Origin: Actinomycetota bacterium
GTDB lineage: Bacteria; Actinomycetota; AC-67
Assembly (NCBI GenBank): GCA_041658565.1
Contig: JBAZZY010000001.1
Span: 248,001 to 312,000, forward strand
Reading direction: 5' to 3'
DNA length: 64,000 bases
Shown: positions 35,987 to 45,043 of the stretch, piece by piece
Layout: each line of letters starts with the position of its first letter
Numbering within the stretch: the first letter of the stretch is position 1
Notes under the pieces: model-generated
The model's database searches: none
What the model was told of the DNA's origin: nothing
Seen by the model: only the letters and a program-made list of their open reading frames with translations
Position numbers and translations under genes: made by a program

Positions 35987-36771
35987 CACTCACTCCCGAT
36001 CATCGCAAGCACGCCCTGACGTCCGGTGGCGGCGGCCCGATGGCTGAAGAACCGGTGAGGCTCGCACCTGGTGCACAGCGCAGACGTGAGCACCGCACCA
36101 ACGCCGGCGGCAGCCAGCGCCGCGCGCGCGCCGCGCCACAGATCGAGCCTCACCCCGTTCGTCGAACCTCGTACGACCTCAGAGCCGAGGGACGCACGGG
36201 CTTCCTCGGCGACCTCGGGCCCCACCTCATAGCAGCAAGGTCCGATCGACGGACCGACAAACGCACGGAGGTTCTCCGGCCCCCCCATCGCTGCGACCGT
36301 CCGGCCGACCACTCCGGCGACCAGCCCGCGCCATCCGGCATGAACGACACCGACGGCCGGGCGTGTCGGATCCACAATCAAGACGGGCAAGCAGTCCGCG
36401 GTTAGGATCACGAGCGCCGGGCCCGGTTCGTCGGTCCACAACGCATCCACGTCGGCGAGCGCCGTCCCGGGATCGAAGGCGCCGCTTCCGCACTCGTCGC
36501 TGCCCACGCGCGCCACCCGCGTGCCGTGGATCTGACGCCCGCTCGTCCATGCTTCCGGCGAGGCCCCGACGGCGCCGAGCGCGCGCGCGCGATTGCGGAC
36601 GACGACCCCGGGATCCGCACCCCCGACCAGCGACAGGTCCAGCGGGCCGGCGACGCCGCCGGCGCGGGCGGTGAAGGCAACACGAATGCCCGCGCCGGAG
36701 AGCGCGGGCACCGTGAGATATGCGCCGGGCGAAGCATCGCCTCGCGCGGGAAAGGCGCGCCAGGCGAACAC
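35986..36771 (-). CDS. pgeF: Peptidoglycan editing factor / polyphenol oxidase family (YfiH)
   Basis: 261 residues. YfiH-family zinc protein with ALVILTADCLPVLIVD, GVVHAGWRGLVAGVV, and GPSIGPCCYEVG carrying the Cys and His ligands, and CTRCEPHRFFSHRA at the C-terminus. In E. coli it removes L-Ser-containing errors from peptidoglycan precursors; other members act as laccases or on purine nucleosides. GTG start 5 bases after the ftsZ stop, no clear ribosome site, so probably reinitiation from ftsZ. Confidence 0.93.
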   Translation of the reverse strand: MFAWRAFPARGDASPGAYLTVPALSGAGIRVAFTARAGGVAGPLDLSLVGGADPGVVVRNRARALGAVGASPEAWTSGRQIHGTRVARVGSDECGSGAFDPGTALADVDALWTDEPGPALVILTADCLPVLIVDPTRPAVGVVHAGWRGLVAGVVGRTVAAMGGPENLRAFVGPSIGPCCYEVGPEVAEEARASLGSEVVRGSTNGVRLDLWRGARAALAAAGVGAVLTSALCTRCEPHRFFSHRAAATGRQGVLAMIGSE

Positions 36772-36776
36772 CGGCT

Positions 36777-37865
36777 TTAGCGACGAAGGAACGACGGGAT
36801 GTCTTCGAGATCCTCGTTGGCGTCGAACACGACGGTCCTGCGAGGTGTGACCTCCACCGAAGCGAGATCGATCTCGTCGTCATCCTCGAGCGTCAGCGTG
36901 CCGACTTCCCGGCTTGCCCACCGCTCGAATCCGGCCGCAATGACCGTGACTCGAACTTCGTCGCCGAGCGAGTCGTCGATCGCCGTACCGAAGATCACGT
37001 TCGCCTCCGGGTGAGCGTGGTCGGAGATGATCCGCGCCGACTCGTTCACCTCGTAGAGCGTCAGATCGCTTCCGCCGGTGATGTTCAGCAACACGCCGCG
37101 CGCACCGTCGATCGACGTTTCGAGCAGCGGACTGGAAACCGCCGCACGCGCCGCCTCGATGGCACGATCCTCGCCCCGGGCGTAACCAACACCCAGCAAC
37201 GCGGAGCCGGCCTCCGTCAAGATCGCCTTCACGTCGGCGAAGTCCAAGTTGATCAGACCCGGCGTCGTGATGAGGTCGGTGATTCCCTGCACGCCCTGCA
37301 GCAGAACCATGTCCGCCATCTTGAACGCGTCGAGGATCGTCGTGTTCTCGTCGGCGACGTCCAACAGACGGTCGTTCGGGATGATGATGAGCGTGTCGAC
37401 CTTTTCCTTCAGGTCCTGGATGCCCCGCTCGGCCTGCTCCGCGCGCACCTTGCGCTCGAAGGAGAACGGCCGAGTCACGACACCGATCGTGAGAGCCCCG
37501 ATGCTCTTGGCGATCTCGGCGACCACGGGTGCGCCCCCGGTCCCGGTGCCGCCGCCTTCACCGGCGGTCACGAACACCATGTCGGCGCCCTTGAGTACTT
37601 CTTCGATCGTCTCTCGAGCTTCCTCAACCGCCGCTCGCCCCGTCTCCGGGTTGGCGCCGGCTCCGAGACCGCGGGTGATGTTCCGACCAATGTCGAGCTT
37701 CAGGTCGGCGTCCGACATTAAGAGAGCCTGGGCGTCCGTGTTGATGGCGACGAACTCCACGCCCTTGAGACCCTCTTCGATCATGCGGTTGACGGCGTTG
37801 ACACCACCGCCGCCGATGCCCACGACCTTAATCACCGCGAGGTAGTTCTGCGGCGCAGCTGCCAT
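36777..37865 (-). CDS. ftsZ: Cell division protein FtsZ
   Basis: 362 residues. Tubulin-like GTPase forming the division ring. N-terminal [17 protein letters not shown], the T4 loop [17 protein letters not shown], the GTP-synergy loop [11 protein letters not shown] with catalytic Asp, and a short C-terminal tail ending DIPSFLRR, which should bind SepF or ZipA-like partners. The linker between globular part and tail is short (about 30 residues). A strong ribosome site (AAGGAGGGG) precedes the ATG by 8 bases. It is separated from ftsQ by a 382-bp gap with its own likely promoter. Confidence 0.98.
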   Translation of the reverse strand: MAAAPQNYLAVIKVVGIGGGGVNAVNRMIEEGLKGVEFVAINTDAQALLMSDADLKLDIGRNITRGLGAGANPETGRAAVEEARETIEEVLKGADMVFVTAGEGGGTGTGGAPVVAEIAKSIGALTIGVVTRPFSFERKVRAEQAERGIQDLKEKVDTLIIIPNDRLLDVADENTTILDAFKMADMVLLQGVQGITDLITTPGLINLDFADVKAILTEAGSALLGVGYARGEDRAIEAARAAVSSPLLETSIDGARGVLLNITGGSDLTLYEVNESARIISDHAHPEANVIFGTAIDDSLGDEVRVTVIAAGFERWASREVGTLTLEDDDEIDLASVEVTPRRTVVFDANEDLEDIPSFLRR

Positions 37866-38247
37866 CGTTGCAACCCCTCCTTCTCGGCCACTTGGGCCGA
37901 ACCGTTCCCTGCCGTCGAGTCCTGCAACTCCCCGAGAAACCTCGGGAAGTCGGCCTTCCGCGATGCGGTTGGCGCGTTGCTCGCACGGGTCGAGTGATAC
38001 TTGAGACTTCGGCCGTGCGTGCTGGGGAAAACGCGCTACGCAGACAGATCACGGTATTTGGGCTGCTTGCGAGGCTTGCTAACTCTCAACTTGAGGTTGA
38101 GTATTATGTAAACCTCATGTGACGGTCCAGACGGTACAACAGCCCTCGACCTCAAGTCAAGAAGAAGAATGACGCGATTCAGCCCCTTTTTTCGGGGGTC
38201 GGGTTGCGTGGAAGCCCGGTGGGCGGCCGGATTCGTCGGGGCCGGGG
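37866..38247 (-). promoter_or_regulatory. 382-bp intergenic region upstream of ftsZ
   Basis: The longest gene-free stretch in the window. It holds no open frame I can support. On the minus strand, 38081-38160 is AT-rich. CTCAAC (38085-38090) and GTTGAG (38096-38101) form an inverted repeat; TGAGGT/TGAGGTT-type motifs occur three times (38092-38098 plus, 38111-38118 minus, 38148-38155 minus). TGGACC and TAATAC (17-base spacing) or CATAAT are possible promoter boxes, none perfect. Near 38181-38195 CCCC-TTTTTTC-GGGG can pair, which might end ftsQ transcripts weakly. I read the region as the ftsZ promoter with a regulator site. Confidence 0.5.
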
Positions 38248-39018
38248 CTACTTGAAGCGAGCAGTGGGGCGCGCCGGGGCGCGCACATCGACCTGTTCGA
38301 GCACAGCTCCGCGCTCCGCTGCACGCGCGACCACCAGATCGATCGCGTTTAGCTTGTCCCCCACCCGGTCGACTCCCCCGAAGACCACTCGGATGCCGTG
38401 CATGCGGAAGACCACCATCCCGTCCTCGCGATCCTCGAACGCCCGGATGCGAGAACGAACCGACCGTGGAAGAACAGCCCACGCGCGCATCGCGCTCCGG
38501 ACTGCCGGGTCCGACCCCGGCGATGCGCCGTCCGGGTCCCGGCGAAGCGTGAGTACCGGGATGCGCCCATGAGGACCGGCAGCCTCCAGGGGTTGTCCGG
38601 TTTGGTCGAGCACCCAGCGACCCGAGCGCGCGCGAACCTCAAGCACGGGCGCGCGCTCCAGCACCTCGATGCGGATCTTGAGCGAGCCGTCCCGCTTCAC
38701 CCGCGCAAGGGCAAGCGCCGGTAGAGCACGTACGCGCAACGCTACCGCGTCTAGGTCGATCTTCATCACGTTGTCGCCCGGCTGGAGCCCGCTTGCCTCC
38801 ACGATCCGGGCTCGCGCCACAGTACGGTTTCCGACGACTTCGATCTCGCTCAGTCCGAACACGCTGGTCCGCGTCAACGCCCACGCACCCCAACCGGCGC
38901 CGATCGTCATCACCACTGCCAGCACCACGCGCCTGCGCTGCCGGCGACGATCGGCGCGGACCGCGCGCCTGCGCTCCAACATCCGCCGCGACCGAACCAC
39001 TCGTCCCCCAGCGATCAT
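38248..39018 (-). CDS. ftsQ: Cell division protein FtsQ
   Basis: 256 residues. Basic cytoplasmic N-terminus, one membrane helix (about 30-50), then POTRA domain (VFGLSEIEVVGNRTVARARIVEASGLQPGDN-type segment, given here in pieces) and FtsQ domain. Part of the FtsQLB division complex. It overlaps murB by four bases and ends in the 382-bp gap before ftsZ; ftsA, which follows ftsQ in many bacteria, is absent. Confidence 0.93.
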   Translation of the reverse strand: MIAGGRVVRSRRMLERRRAVRADRRRQRRRVVLAVVMTIGAGWGAWALTRTSVFGLSEIEVVGNRTVARARIVEASGLQPGDNVMKIDLDAVALRVRALPALALARVKRDGSLKIRIEVLERAPVLEVRARSGRWVLDQTGQPLEAAGPHGRIPVLTLRRDPDGASPGSDPAVRSAMRAWAVLPRSVRSRIRAFEDREDGMVVFRMHGIRVVFGGVDRVGDKLNAIDLVVARAAERGAVLEQVDVRAPARPTARFK

Positions 39019-39950
39019 TCGTATACCTCCCGGAACTCTCCGATCAGTTTCAGTTCCGGCTCCAACTCGATGCCGGTCGCGGCATGTACGGCTCGTTGGA
39101 TTCGCAGGATCAGGGTGTAAACCTCGTCCGCTGTCGCCCCGTCCTCCGCGACGATGAAGTTGGAGTGGACCTCAGAGACGCGCGCGCGCCCAACATGAGT
39201 GCCCTTGCCGACGAACTCCTCAATGAGACGCGCGGCGTAGTGACCGGAAGGGTTCTTGAACACGCTTCCGCCGTTTGGAAGATTGGTCGGCTGCGTCTGC
39301 TTGCGCCGGTCCTTGGCCTCGTTCATCCGCGCCACGATCTCGGCTGAATCGCCGCCCGCCAGACGCAGCAGAGCCGAAGTGACAATCGAGCGGGGCGGGA
39401 ACGCCGACGACCGGTAGGCGAAGCCCGCGTCCTGTGCGTCCAGGCGAACCTGGCGCTGCTCGTCCAGCAAGAACACGTCCACAAATTCGACCAGCCCGGC
39501 CATCTCGTGACCGTGAGCGCCCGCGTTCATCTTCACGGCACCTCCGAGGCTCGCCGGAATCGCAACCGCGAATTCGAGGCCGGCCAGGTCGTTCTGCATC
39601 GCCAGTGACGCCAGCGCGGGCAACGGCATCGCCGCCCCCGCGTGAATTCGCGTCCCGTCCACACGACTCCATCGGAAGCCGCCGCCGAGCCGCACCACGA
39701 TCCCATCGAATCCGCGATCCGACATGAGCACGTTCGACCCTCGTCCAAGCACGAGCACGGCAACGCTGGTCTCGCTTGCGGCGACCGCCAGCGCTCTCAG
39801 GTCGTCCGGATTCTCGGGCTCAAACAACACGCCGGCGGGTCCGCCAATGCGGTACGAGGTCAGCGAGGCAACCGGCCCGCCGGGCGTTACACGTCCATGC
39901 CCGCGAGTCCGCAGGATCTCAGCGGCAACGTCGATGGCATCTCTGCTCAC
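39015..39950 (-). CDS. murB: UDP-N-acetylmuramate dehydrogenase (type I)
   Basis: 311 residues. FAD enzyme reducing UDP-GlcNAc-enolpyruvate to UDP-MurNAc with NADPH. FAD domain with VLGRGSNVLMSDRG and AIPASLGGAVKMNAGAHG, the catalytic Ser in NGGSVFKNPSGHYAARLIE, and the Glu in VHSNFIV...E near the end. The YRSSAF segment marks type I. Overlaps murC and ftsQ by four bases each. Confidence 0.96.
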   Translation of the reverse strand: MSRDAIDVAAEILRTRGHGRVTPGGPVASLTSYRIGGPAGVLFEPENPDDLRALAVAASETSVAVLVLGRGSNVLMSDRGFDGIVVRLGGGFRWSRVDGTRIHAGAAMPLPALASLAMQNDLAGLEFAVAIPASLGGAVKMNAGAHGHEMAGLVEFVDVFLLDEQRQVRLDAQDAGFAYRSSAFPPRSIVTSALLRLAGGDSAEIVARMNEAKDRRKQTQPTNLPNGGSVFKNPSGHYAARLIEEFVGKGTHVGRARVSEVHSNFIVAEDGATADEVYTLILRIQRAVHAATGIELEPELKLIGEFREVYE

Positions 39951-41359
39951 CGTGACCGCTCCCCGATCCGGCGCAAAATCTCGCTCCCCAGCATCGTCAC
40001 ATCGCCCGCTCCGATCGTCAGCACGACATCTCCGTCGTGCGCACGGTCCGCGATGTACCCAGCGATGTCCCCGCGCTTGGGAAGATATGCGACGCGCCGG
40101 CGCGGAGATGCGGCCAGCACACCATCTACCACGATCTTCCCACTGATCCCCGGACGAGGATCTTCACGCGCGCCGTAGACATCCGTCACAACCACGAGGT
40201 CCGCAGCCGACAGAGCCTCGCCGAGCGCGCGCCCGAACATCTCGGTCCTGGAGTACAGGTGCGGCTGGAACACCGCGAGAATGCGACGCCCCCCACCCGC
40301 GTGTTCCCTAGCCGCGGCCAACGTCGCGCGAACCTCCGTCGGATGGTGCGCGTAGTCGTCTACAACGGTAACCCCTCCCGCTGCACCGCGTGTCTGAAAG
40401 CGTCGCGCGACTCCCTGGTACGCCGCGAGGGCCTCCGCCGCAACGCCGAACTCGACACCGGCCTCCGATGCCGCAGCAAGCGCACCCAAGGCATTCAACG
40501 CATTGTGCTCGCCCGGGACGCCCAACTCGACGCGCCCAAGAGCGTGCCCGCCGCGCCGGACGTCGATCCACCGGCGCTCGCCTTCACACGTGCGATCGGC
40601 GGTCCACTCCACGTCGGGATCGGTGCCGACTGCGTAAGTGACAAGCCGGCGCCCGGCACGGGGCGCAACCGCGGCAACTCCGGGATCCTGCGCACAAGCC
40701 ACCACCACACCCGAAGGAGCAACGTTGCCCATAAATGCGAGGAACGTCTCGCGGACCTCCGCCTCGTCGCGGTAGTAGTCGAGATGCTCGGCCTCGATGT
40801 TGGTGATCACCGCAACCTCGGGGCCGAGCCACAGCAACGATCCGTCGCTCTCGTCGGCCTCTGCTACCAGCCACTCGCCGGCGCCGTGATGCGCGTTGGT
40901 CCCGCCTTCGTTCAGTTCACCCCCGACCAAGAAACTCGGATCAAAGCCGGCGCGCTGCAGAATCAAGGCGATCATTGAAGTCGTCGTCGTCTTCCCATGC
41001 GTCCCGGCCACCGCGATTCCCCGCCGCTCGCGCATGAGCAATGCAAGCACCTGCGCCCGGTGCAGCACCGGAACTCCGCGCGCCTGCGCAGCGCGCAACT
41101 CGGGGTTCGAGTCGCGAATGGCCGACGACACGACAACGCTCGCGGCCTCTCCCACGTTGGCGGCATCGTGCCCGACCACAATCCTGGCACCAAGCGCGCG
41201 CAACGCCGCAAGCCCGGGAGACTCCTTCATGTCGGATCCCGATACCGGAACCCCGCGCATCAGCAGCACCTTGGCGATCGCGCTCATCCCGGCACCACCC
41301 ACGCCAATCAAGTGCGCCGGCCCGAGGTCGTCTACAACGGAAACACGTTGCTCGGTCAC
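39947..41359 (-). CDS. murC: UDP-N-acetylmuramate-L-alanine ligase
   Basis: 470 residues. ATP-dependent addition of L-Ala to UDP-MurNAc. N-terminal LIGVGGAGMSAIAKVL, P-loop GTHGKTTTTSMIALIL, EADESDGS, NIEAEHLDYY and the YAHHPTEV block, all characteristic of MurC. GTG 41359 overlaps the murG stop and has GGAGG about 6 bases upstream; the longer open frame into murG is not needed. Confidence 0.96.
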   Translation of the reverse strand: MTEQRVSVVDDLGPAHLIGVGGAGMSAIAKVLLMRGVPVSGSDMKESPGLAALRALGARIVVGHDAANVGEAASVVVSSAIRDSNPELRAAQARGVPVLHRAQVLALLMRERRGIAVAGTHGKTTTTSMIALILQRAGFDPSFLVGGELNEGGTNAHHGAGEWLVAEADESDGSLLWLGPEVAVITNIEAEHLDYYRDEAEVRETFLAFMGNVAPSGVVVACAQDPGVAAVAPRAGRRLVTYAVGTDPDVEWTADRTCEGERRWIDVRRGGHALGRVELGVPGEHNALNALGALAAASEAGVEFGVAAEALAAYQGVARRFQTRGAAGGVTVVDDYAHHPTEVRATLAAAREHAGGGRRILAVFQPHLYSRTEMFGRALGEALSAADLVVVTDVYGAREDPRPGISGKIVVDGVLAASPRRRVAYLPKRGDIAGYIADRAHDGDVVLTIGAGDVTMLGSEILRRIGERSR

Positions 41360-42477
41360 GAAAACCTCCGCGATGTCTTCTTTGCAAGCTCCAGTGCCCA
41401 CAAGGCCATGTCGTTCGCCGCATCGGGCCGCGCAACCGCCGCAGCCGCCCCGCGCATCGCAGCGGCGCGGACGGCATCAAACAGGATCGAATCGAGCACC
41501 TCCGCAAGTGACGACGCATCCAAAGAAGCGTTCTCGATCATCACCGCCGCGCCTGCGTCGGTAAGCGCGCGCGCGTTCGCGTGCTGCTCGCGCCGGCGCG
41601 CGACGGCAAGCGGAATCAGAATGGCCGGCACCCCGGTCGCCGCCAATTCGGCCACGGTCGACGCGCCTGCGCGCGCCACGACAACGTCGGCCGCCGCGTA
41701 CGCGAGTTCCATCCGCTCGACGAACCCGACACATCTGATCAGCAGCCGCCCCGAAGCCAGCGACGCTCGCACGGCTGCAAAGTGCTCCCGTCCGGTCGCC
41801 AGCAGTATCTGCACTTCCCCACGGTCGCGCCACGCCTTGGCCAGCCCAACGGCTGCGGCGTTCAGGCGAGCGGCGCCGAGGCTTCCGCCGAACACCACGA
41901 TCGTGCGCCGCGACGGATCGAGTCCCAGTTCTCGTATCGCCTCTTCACGCAGCGCCTCCCGGTCCAAGCGCGCAATCGACTCCCGTATCGGCACTCCGAT
42001 CAACCGCGGGCGACGGCCGCGAAAAGAACCCACTGTCGACGGATGCGATACCGCAATCCACGGGGTGAACCAAGCGGCAACTTCGTTCGCCAACCCCGGA
42101 ACGCCGTTGGCTTCGTGGACGATGGCGGGAACCCCCAACAGCCGGGCGGCGACTATCGCCGGCAAACTCGGGTACCCGCCCATTCCGACGACGACTCCCG
42201 CGCGCGCTCGGCGCAGAACACGCAAGGCTTGCACCGTGGCCGGCACCATCGATGCGGGCCCGGTCACCGCTTTCCGACCTCGCCCGAAGGGCCGCACCGA
42301 AGTTCGGTACCCGCGATAGCCGGCGGCGGCGAGCAAATCACGCTCGACATCGCGCGCGGTGCCGATGAAGCAGACCGACGCATCGGGGCGCAGGCAGCGC
42401 ACCGCATCTGCGATGGCCAGTGCGGGAATGAGATGACCGCCGGTTCCTCCAGCGGCGACGACAATTGATTCGGTCAT
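41356..42477 (-). CDS. murG: Undecaprenyl-PP-MurNAc-pentapeptide GlcNAc transferase
   Basis: 373 residues. GT-B enzyme converting lipid I to lipid II at the inner membrane face. Two glycine-rich loops: AAGGTGGHLIPALAIAD and GGSLGAARLN, and the donor-site RAGASTVAELAATGVPAILIPL, with H and N residues of the family (REQHANAR). ATG 42477 overlaps the ftsW stop (ATGA). Confidence 0.96.
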   Translation of the reverse strand: MTESIVVAAGGTGGHLIPALAIADAVRCLRPDASVCFIGTARDVERDLLAAAGYRGYRTSVRPFGRGRKAVTGPASMVPATVQALRVLRRARAGVVVGMGGYPSLPAIVAARLLGVPAIVHEANGVPGLANEVAAWFTPWIAVSHPSTVGSFRGRRPRLIGVPIRESIARLDREALREEAIRELGLDPSRRTIVVFGGSLGAARLNAAAVGLAKAWRDRGEVQILLATGREHFAAVRASLASGRLLIRCVGFVERMELAYAAADVVVARAGASTVAELAATGVPAILIPLAVARRREQHANARALTDAGAAVMIENASLDASSLAEVLDSILFDAVRAAAMRGAAAAVARPDAANDMALWALELAKKTSRRFS

Positions 42478-43715
42478 CGGGAAGCTCGAGCGCCTCCTTG
42501 CCGGCGCGACACGCGGCCGGCGGCTTCCTCGATCACCTTCGGCGGCCATTGCTCCTGGCGCGCGATGTTCACGAGGATCCCCAGTGCCACCATCGTGAAC
42601 ATCAACGACGACCCCCCGAAGGAGACCAGAGGCAACGGCACACCGGTGATCGGGAGCAGCCCGGTGACTGCGCCCATGTTCACGATGCCCTGGCCCAAGA
42701 TCCACGCGGTGATACCTCCCGCGACGATGCGGCCGAACGTATCAGGCGCGCGCCGGGCGGTTCGCACGCCTGCATAGCCGAGCAGGACGAACAGCCCCAC
42801 CACCGCCAATGTTCCAATCAGTCCGACTTCCTCTCCGATGATGGCCAAAATGAAGTCGGTGTGCGCGTTCGGCACGTACATCCACTTCTGCCGGCTGGCA
42901 CCCAGCCCGACTCCGAACAATCCCCCAGACCCGAGCGCAATCCGCGCCTGCACCGCCTGGTACCCGGTGTCGAGCCGGTCCGCGAACGGATTCAAGAAAC
43001 CAAACAGCCGCTCTCGCCGATACCCCTCCGACAGCGAAAGTGCCGCCGCCACCCCCATGCCGACCGACCCCATCATCCCCAAGGTCCCAAGCGGGGTCCC
43101 CGCCAAGAACAACACGACGAACACAATGCTGCCCAGAATGACGGTGGTCCCAAGATCCGGCTGCAACATCACCAGGCCCCCAACCAACCCGGCCATCACG
43201 CCCAGCGGGACCATCGCATCCTTAACCGTGCGAAGTCGCGATCCCTTTCGCACGCACAGGTCGGCCGCGACCAGCACTAGGGCAAGCTTGGCAAGCTCGG
43301 ACGGCTGAAAGCGCGCCGGCCCAACGGCGAGCCATCGAGTGGATCCGCCCGCGCTCATTCCCATCGACGGATGCAGCACGACTACCGCCAGCCCCGCCAC
43401 CGAGGCTATGTACAAGCCGTACCCCAAGCGGCGGAAGTGCCGGTAATCGATACGAGAAACAACCAGCATGGCCACAACCCCCGCCACCGCCCACTCGAGC
43501 TGGTGTGCGAAGATCACGAAGGACGAGCCGTACCGCTGAAACGCAGTCACCCATGAAGTGCTCAGGATCATCAGCAGGCCGCCGCCCAGCAGGAGTCCGG
43601 TGACCGTGATCACCAGAGTCGCGCTCGTCGTCATCGGCCACGGGGAGCGCCGTGCCGTCGCGTGTGCGCGCGCAAGCCATCCGGCCGGCTTGCGAACCAA
43701 CCGCACAACAGTCAC
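42474..43715 (-). CDS. ftsW: FtsW, SEDS-family peptidoglycan glycosyltransferase
   Basis: 413 residues with about ten membrane helices. SEDS polymerase for septal glycan strands, working with the FtsI transpeptidase encoded upstream. Motifs GPARFQPSELAKLALV, MLQPDLGTTVIL, HTDFILAIIGEEVGLIG and GVPLPLVSFGGSS include the catalytic Asp of the TDF loop and the family end motif. Basic N-terminal extension of about 25 residues. GTG start overlaps murD by four bases. Confidence 0.96.
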   Translation of the reverse strand: MTVVRLVRKPAGWLARAHATARRSPWPMTTSATLVITVTGLLLGGGLLMILSTSWVTAFQRYGSSFVIFAHQLEWAVAGVVAMLVVSRIDYRHFRRLGYGLYIASVAGLAVVVLHPSMGMSAGGSTRWLAVGPARFQPSELAKLALVLVAADLCVRKGSRLRTVKDAMVPLGVMAGLVGGLVMLQPDLGTTVILGSIVFVVLFLAGTPLGTLGMMGSVGMGVAAALSLSEGYRRERLFGFLNPFADRLDTGYQAVQARIALGSGGLFGVGLGASRQKWMYVPNAHTDFILAIIGEEVGLIGTLAVVGLFVLLGYAGVRTARRAPDTFGRIVAGGITAWILGQGIVNMGAVTGLLPITGVPLPLVSFGGSSLMFTMVALGILVNIARQEQWPPKVIEEAAGRVSRRQGGARASR

Positions 43716-45043
43716 ACCCGCTCACCTCCGAGCGCCGCCACTGCGGCGCGAAACGCCTCACCTCGAGCCTCGTAGTCGACGAACATGTCGAACGACGCGC
43801 ACGCCGGAGATAACAGTACGGTGTCACCGGCGCGAGCCGTGGCATGCGCGCACTCGACCGCCTCTCGCATGCTCGCAGCGCGCTCGGTCGGAACGCCTGC
43901 CGAAGCGAAAGCCGCTTCCACTTCCGCGGCCGATTCCCCGATCGCCACCACCGCACGAACTCGCGGTGCCGCGAGCGCAAGCTCGCCAAGATCCAGGGCC
44001 TTATTTCGTCCTCCCGCGATCAGGATCACGCGGTCCAACTCGGCAAGCGCCGCAAGCGTCGCGTGCGGATCGGTCGCCTTGGAATCGTTGATGTAGGTGA
44101 CTCCGTCGAGCACCGCCACCGTTTCCGTGCGGTGCGGCTTCGGCCGGTAGGCAGCCAGCCCTTCCCCCACACGCTCGGGGTCCATTCCTAGAGCGCATGC
44201 CGCGGCCGCGGCCGCCGTAGCATCGGCCCGCCCCGGTCGGCCGCGAACTTGGAGCCGGCTCACCTCGACAACGCGACCTTGCGGAACGACGATCCACCCG
44301 TCTTGGATGCCTGCACCACCGGCCGGCACGGCATCCTCGTCGAACGGGACCCGCCTGGCCGCAGCATGCGACGCGAATTGCGAGAACGCCGAGTGAAAGA
44401 CGGCAGTGTCCTCGGGAGTCTGAATCTCGAAGATCCTGGCCTTGTCCGCCGCATACACCTCGAAAGATCCATGCCAGTCCAAGTGATCCGCGGCAACGTT
44501 GAGCAACACCGCAACCGGCGCGCGGAACTCGACGATGGAATGCAGTTGAAAACTGGAAACCTCCGCCACGATCGCCGGACCATCTGCCGAAACCAGAGGA
44601 TGTCCGATGTTGCCTGCGGCCGTCGCCGAGACACCACATGCAAGCAGCGCGGCCACGGTCATCTCGGTCGTCGTCGTCTTACCGTTGGTTCCCGTGATCG
44701 CCACCAGCGGACGAACGCCCAGCCGGTACGCGAGTTCCACCTCACTCCAGACCGGAATCGCGTTCGATGCCGCCGCAGTCATCCATGCCGAAGACGGAGC
44801 GATGCCGGGGCTCGCGACCACTAGTTCCGCACCATCAAGATCTTCGGGATTCGTTCTGCCTAAGACGCTGCGCGCGTCGAGGCCACGGGCGCGCGCCCGT
44901 ACGATCTCGGAATCCGACGCGTCGAGCACGGTCACGTCCGCGCCGCGCGCCAGGAGAGCGCGCGCGGCCGCCTCGCCCGAGCGTGCCAGACCCAGCACGA
45001 CAACGCGCGCACCACGCCAGGAGGAGCGTTCGACTTCAGTCAT
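43712..45043 (-). CDS. murD: UDP-MurNAc-L-Ala-D-glutamate ligase
   Basis: 443 residues. N-terminal VVVLGLARSGEAAARALL, P-loop ITGTNGKTTTTEM, NVAADHLDWHGSFE, the carbamylated Lys in YAADKARIF and YINDSKATDPHATLAAL. ATG 45043 shares one base with the mraY stop (TGATG), deciding it over the long open frame that would run through mraY. Confidence 0.97.
   Translation of the reverse strand: MTEVERSSWRGARVVVLGLARSGEAAARALLARGADVTVLDASDSEIVRARARGLDARSVLGRTNPEDLDGAELVVASPGIAPSSAWMTAAASNAIPVWSEVELAYRLGVRPLVAITGTNGKTTTTEMTVAALLACGVSATAAGNIGHPLVSADGPAIVAEVSSFQLHSIVEFRAPVAVLLNVAADHLDWHGSFEVYAADKARIFEIQTPEDTAVFHSAFSQFASHAAARRVPFDEDAVPAGGAGIQDGWIVVPQGRVVEVSRLQVRGRPGRADATAAAAAACALGMDPERVGEGLAAYRPKPHRTETVAVLDGVTYINDSKATDPHATLAALAELDRVILIAGGRNKALDLGELALAAPRVRAVVAIGESAAEVEAAFASAGVPTERAASMREAVECAHATARAGDTVLLSPACASFDMFVDYEARGEAFRAAVAALGGERV

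Noticed and set aside
37540..37575. FtsZ T4 loop with [10 protein letters not shown] instead of GGGTGTGAAP
   Set aside because: Gly or Ala both occur at this place in normal FtsZ; not a functional change.
38181..38195. CCCC-TTTTTTC-GGGG as a strong terminator of ftsQ
   Set aside because: Stem of only 4-5 bp with the A/T run in the loop rather than after the stem. It is mentioned in the gap annotation only.
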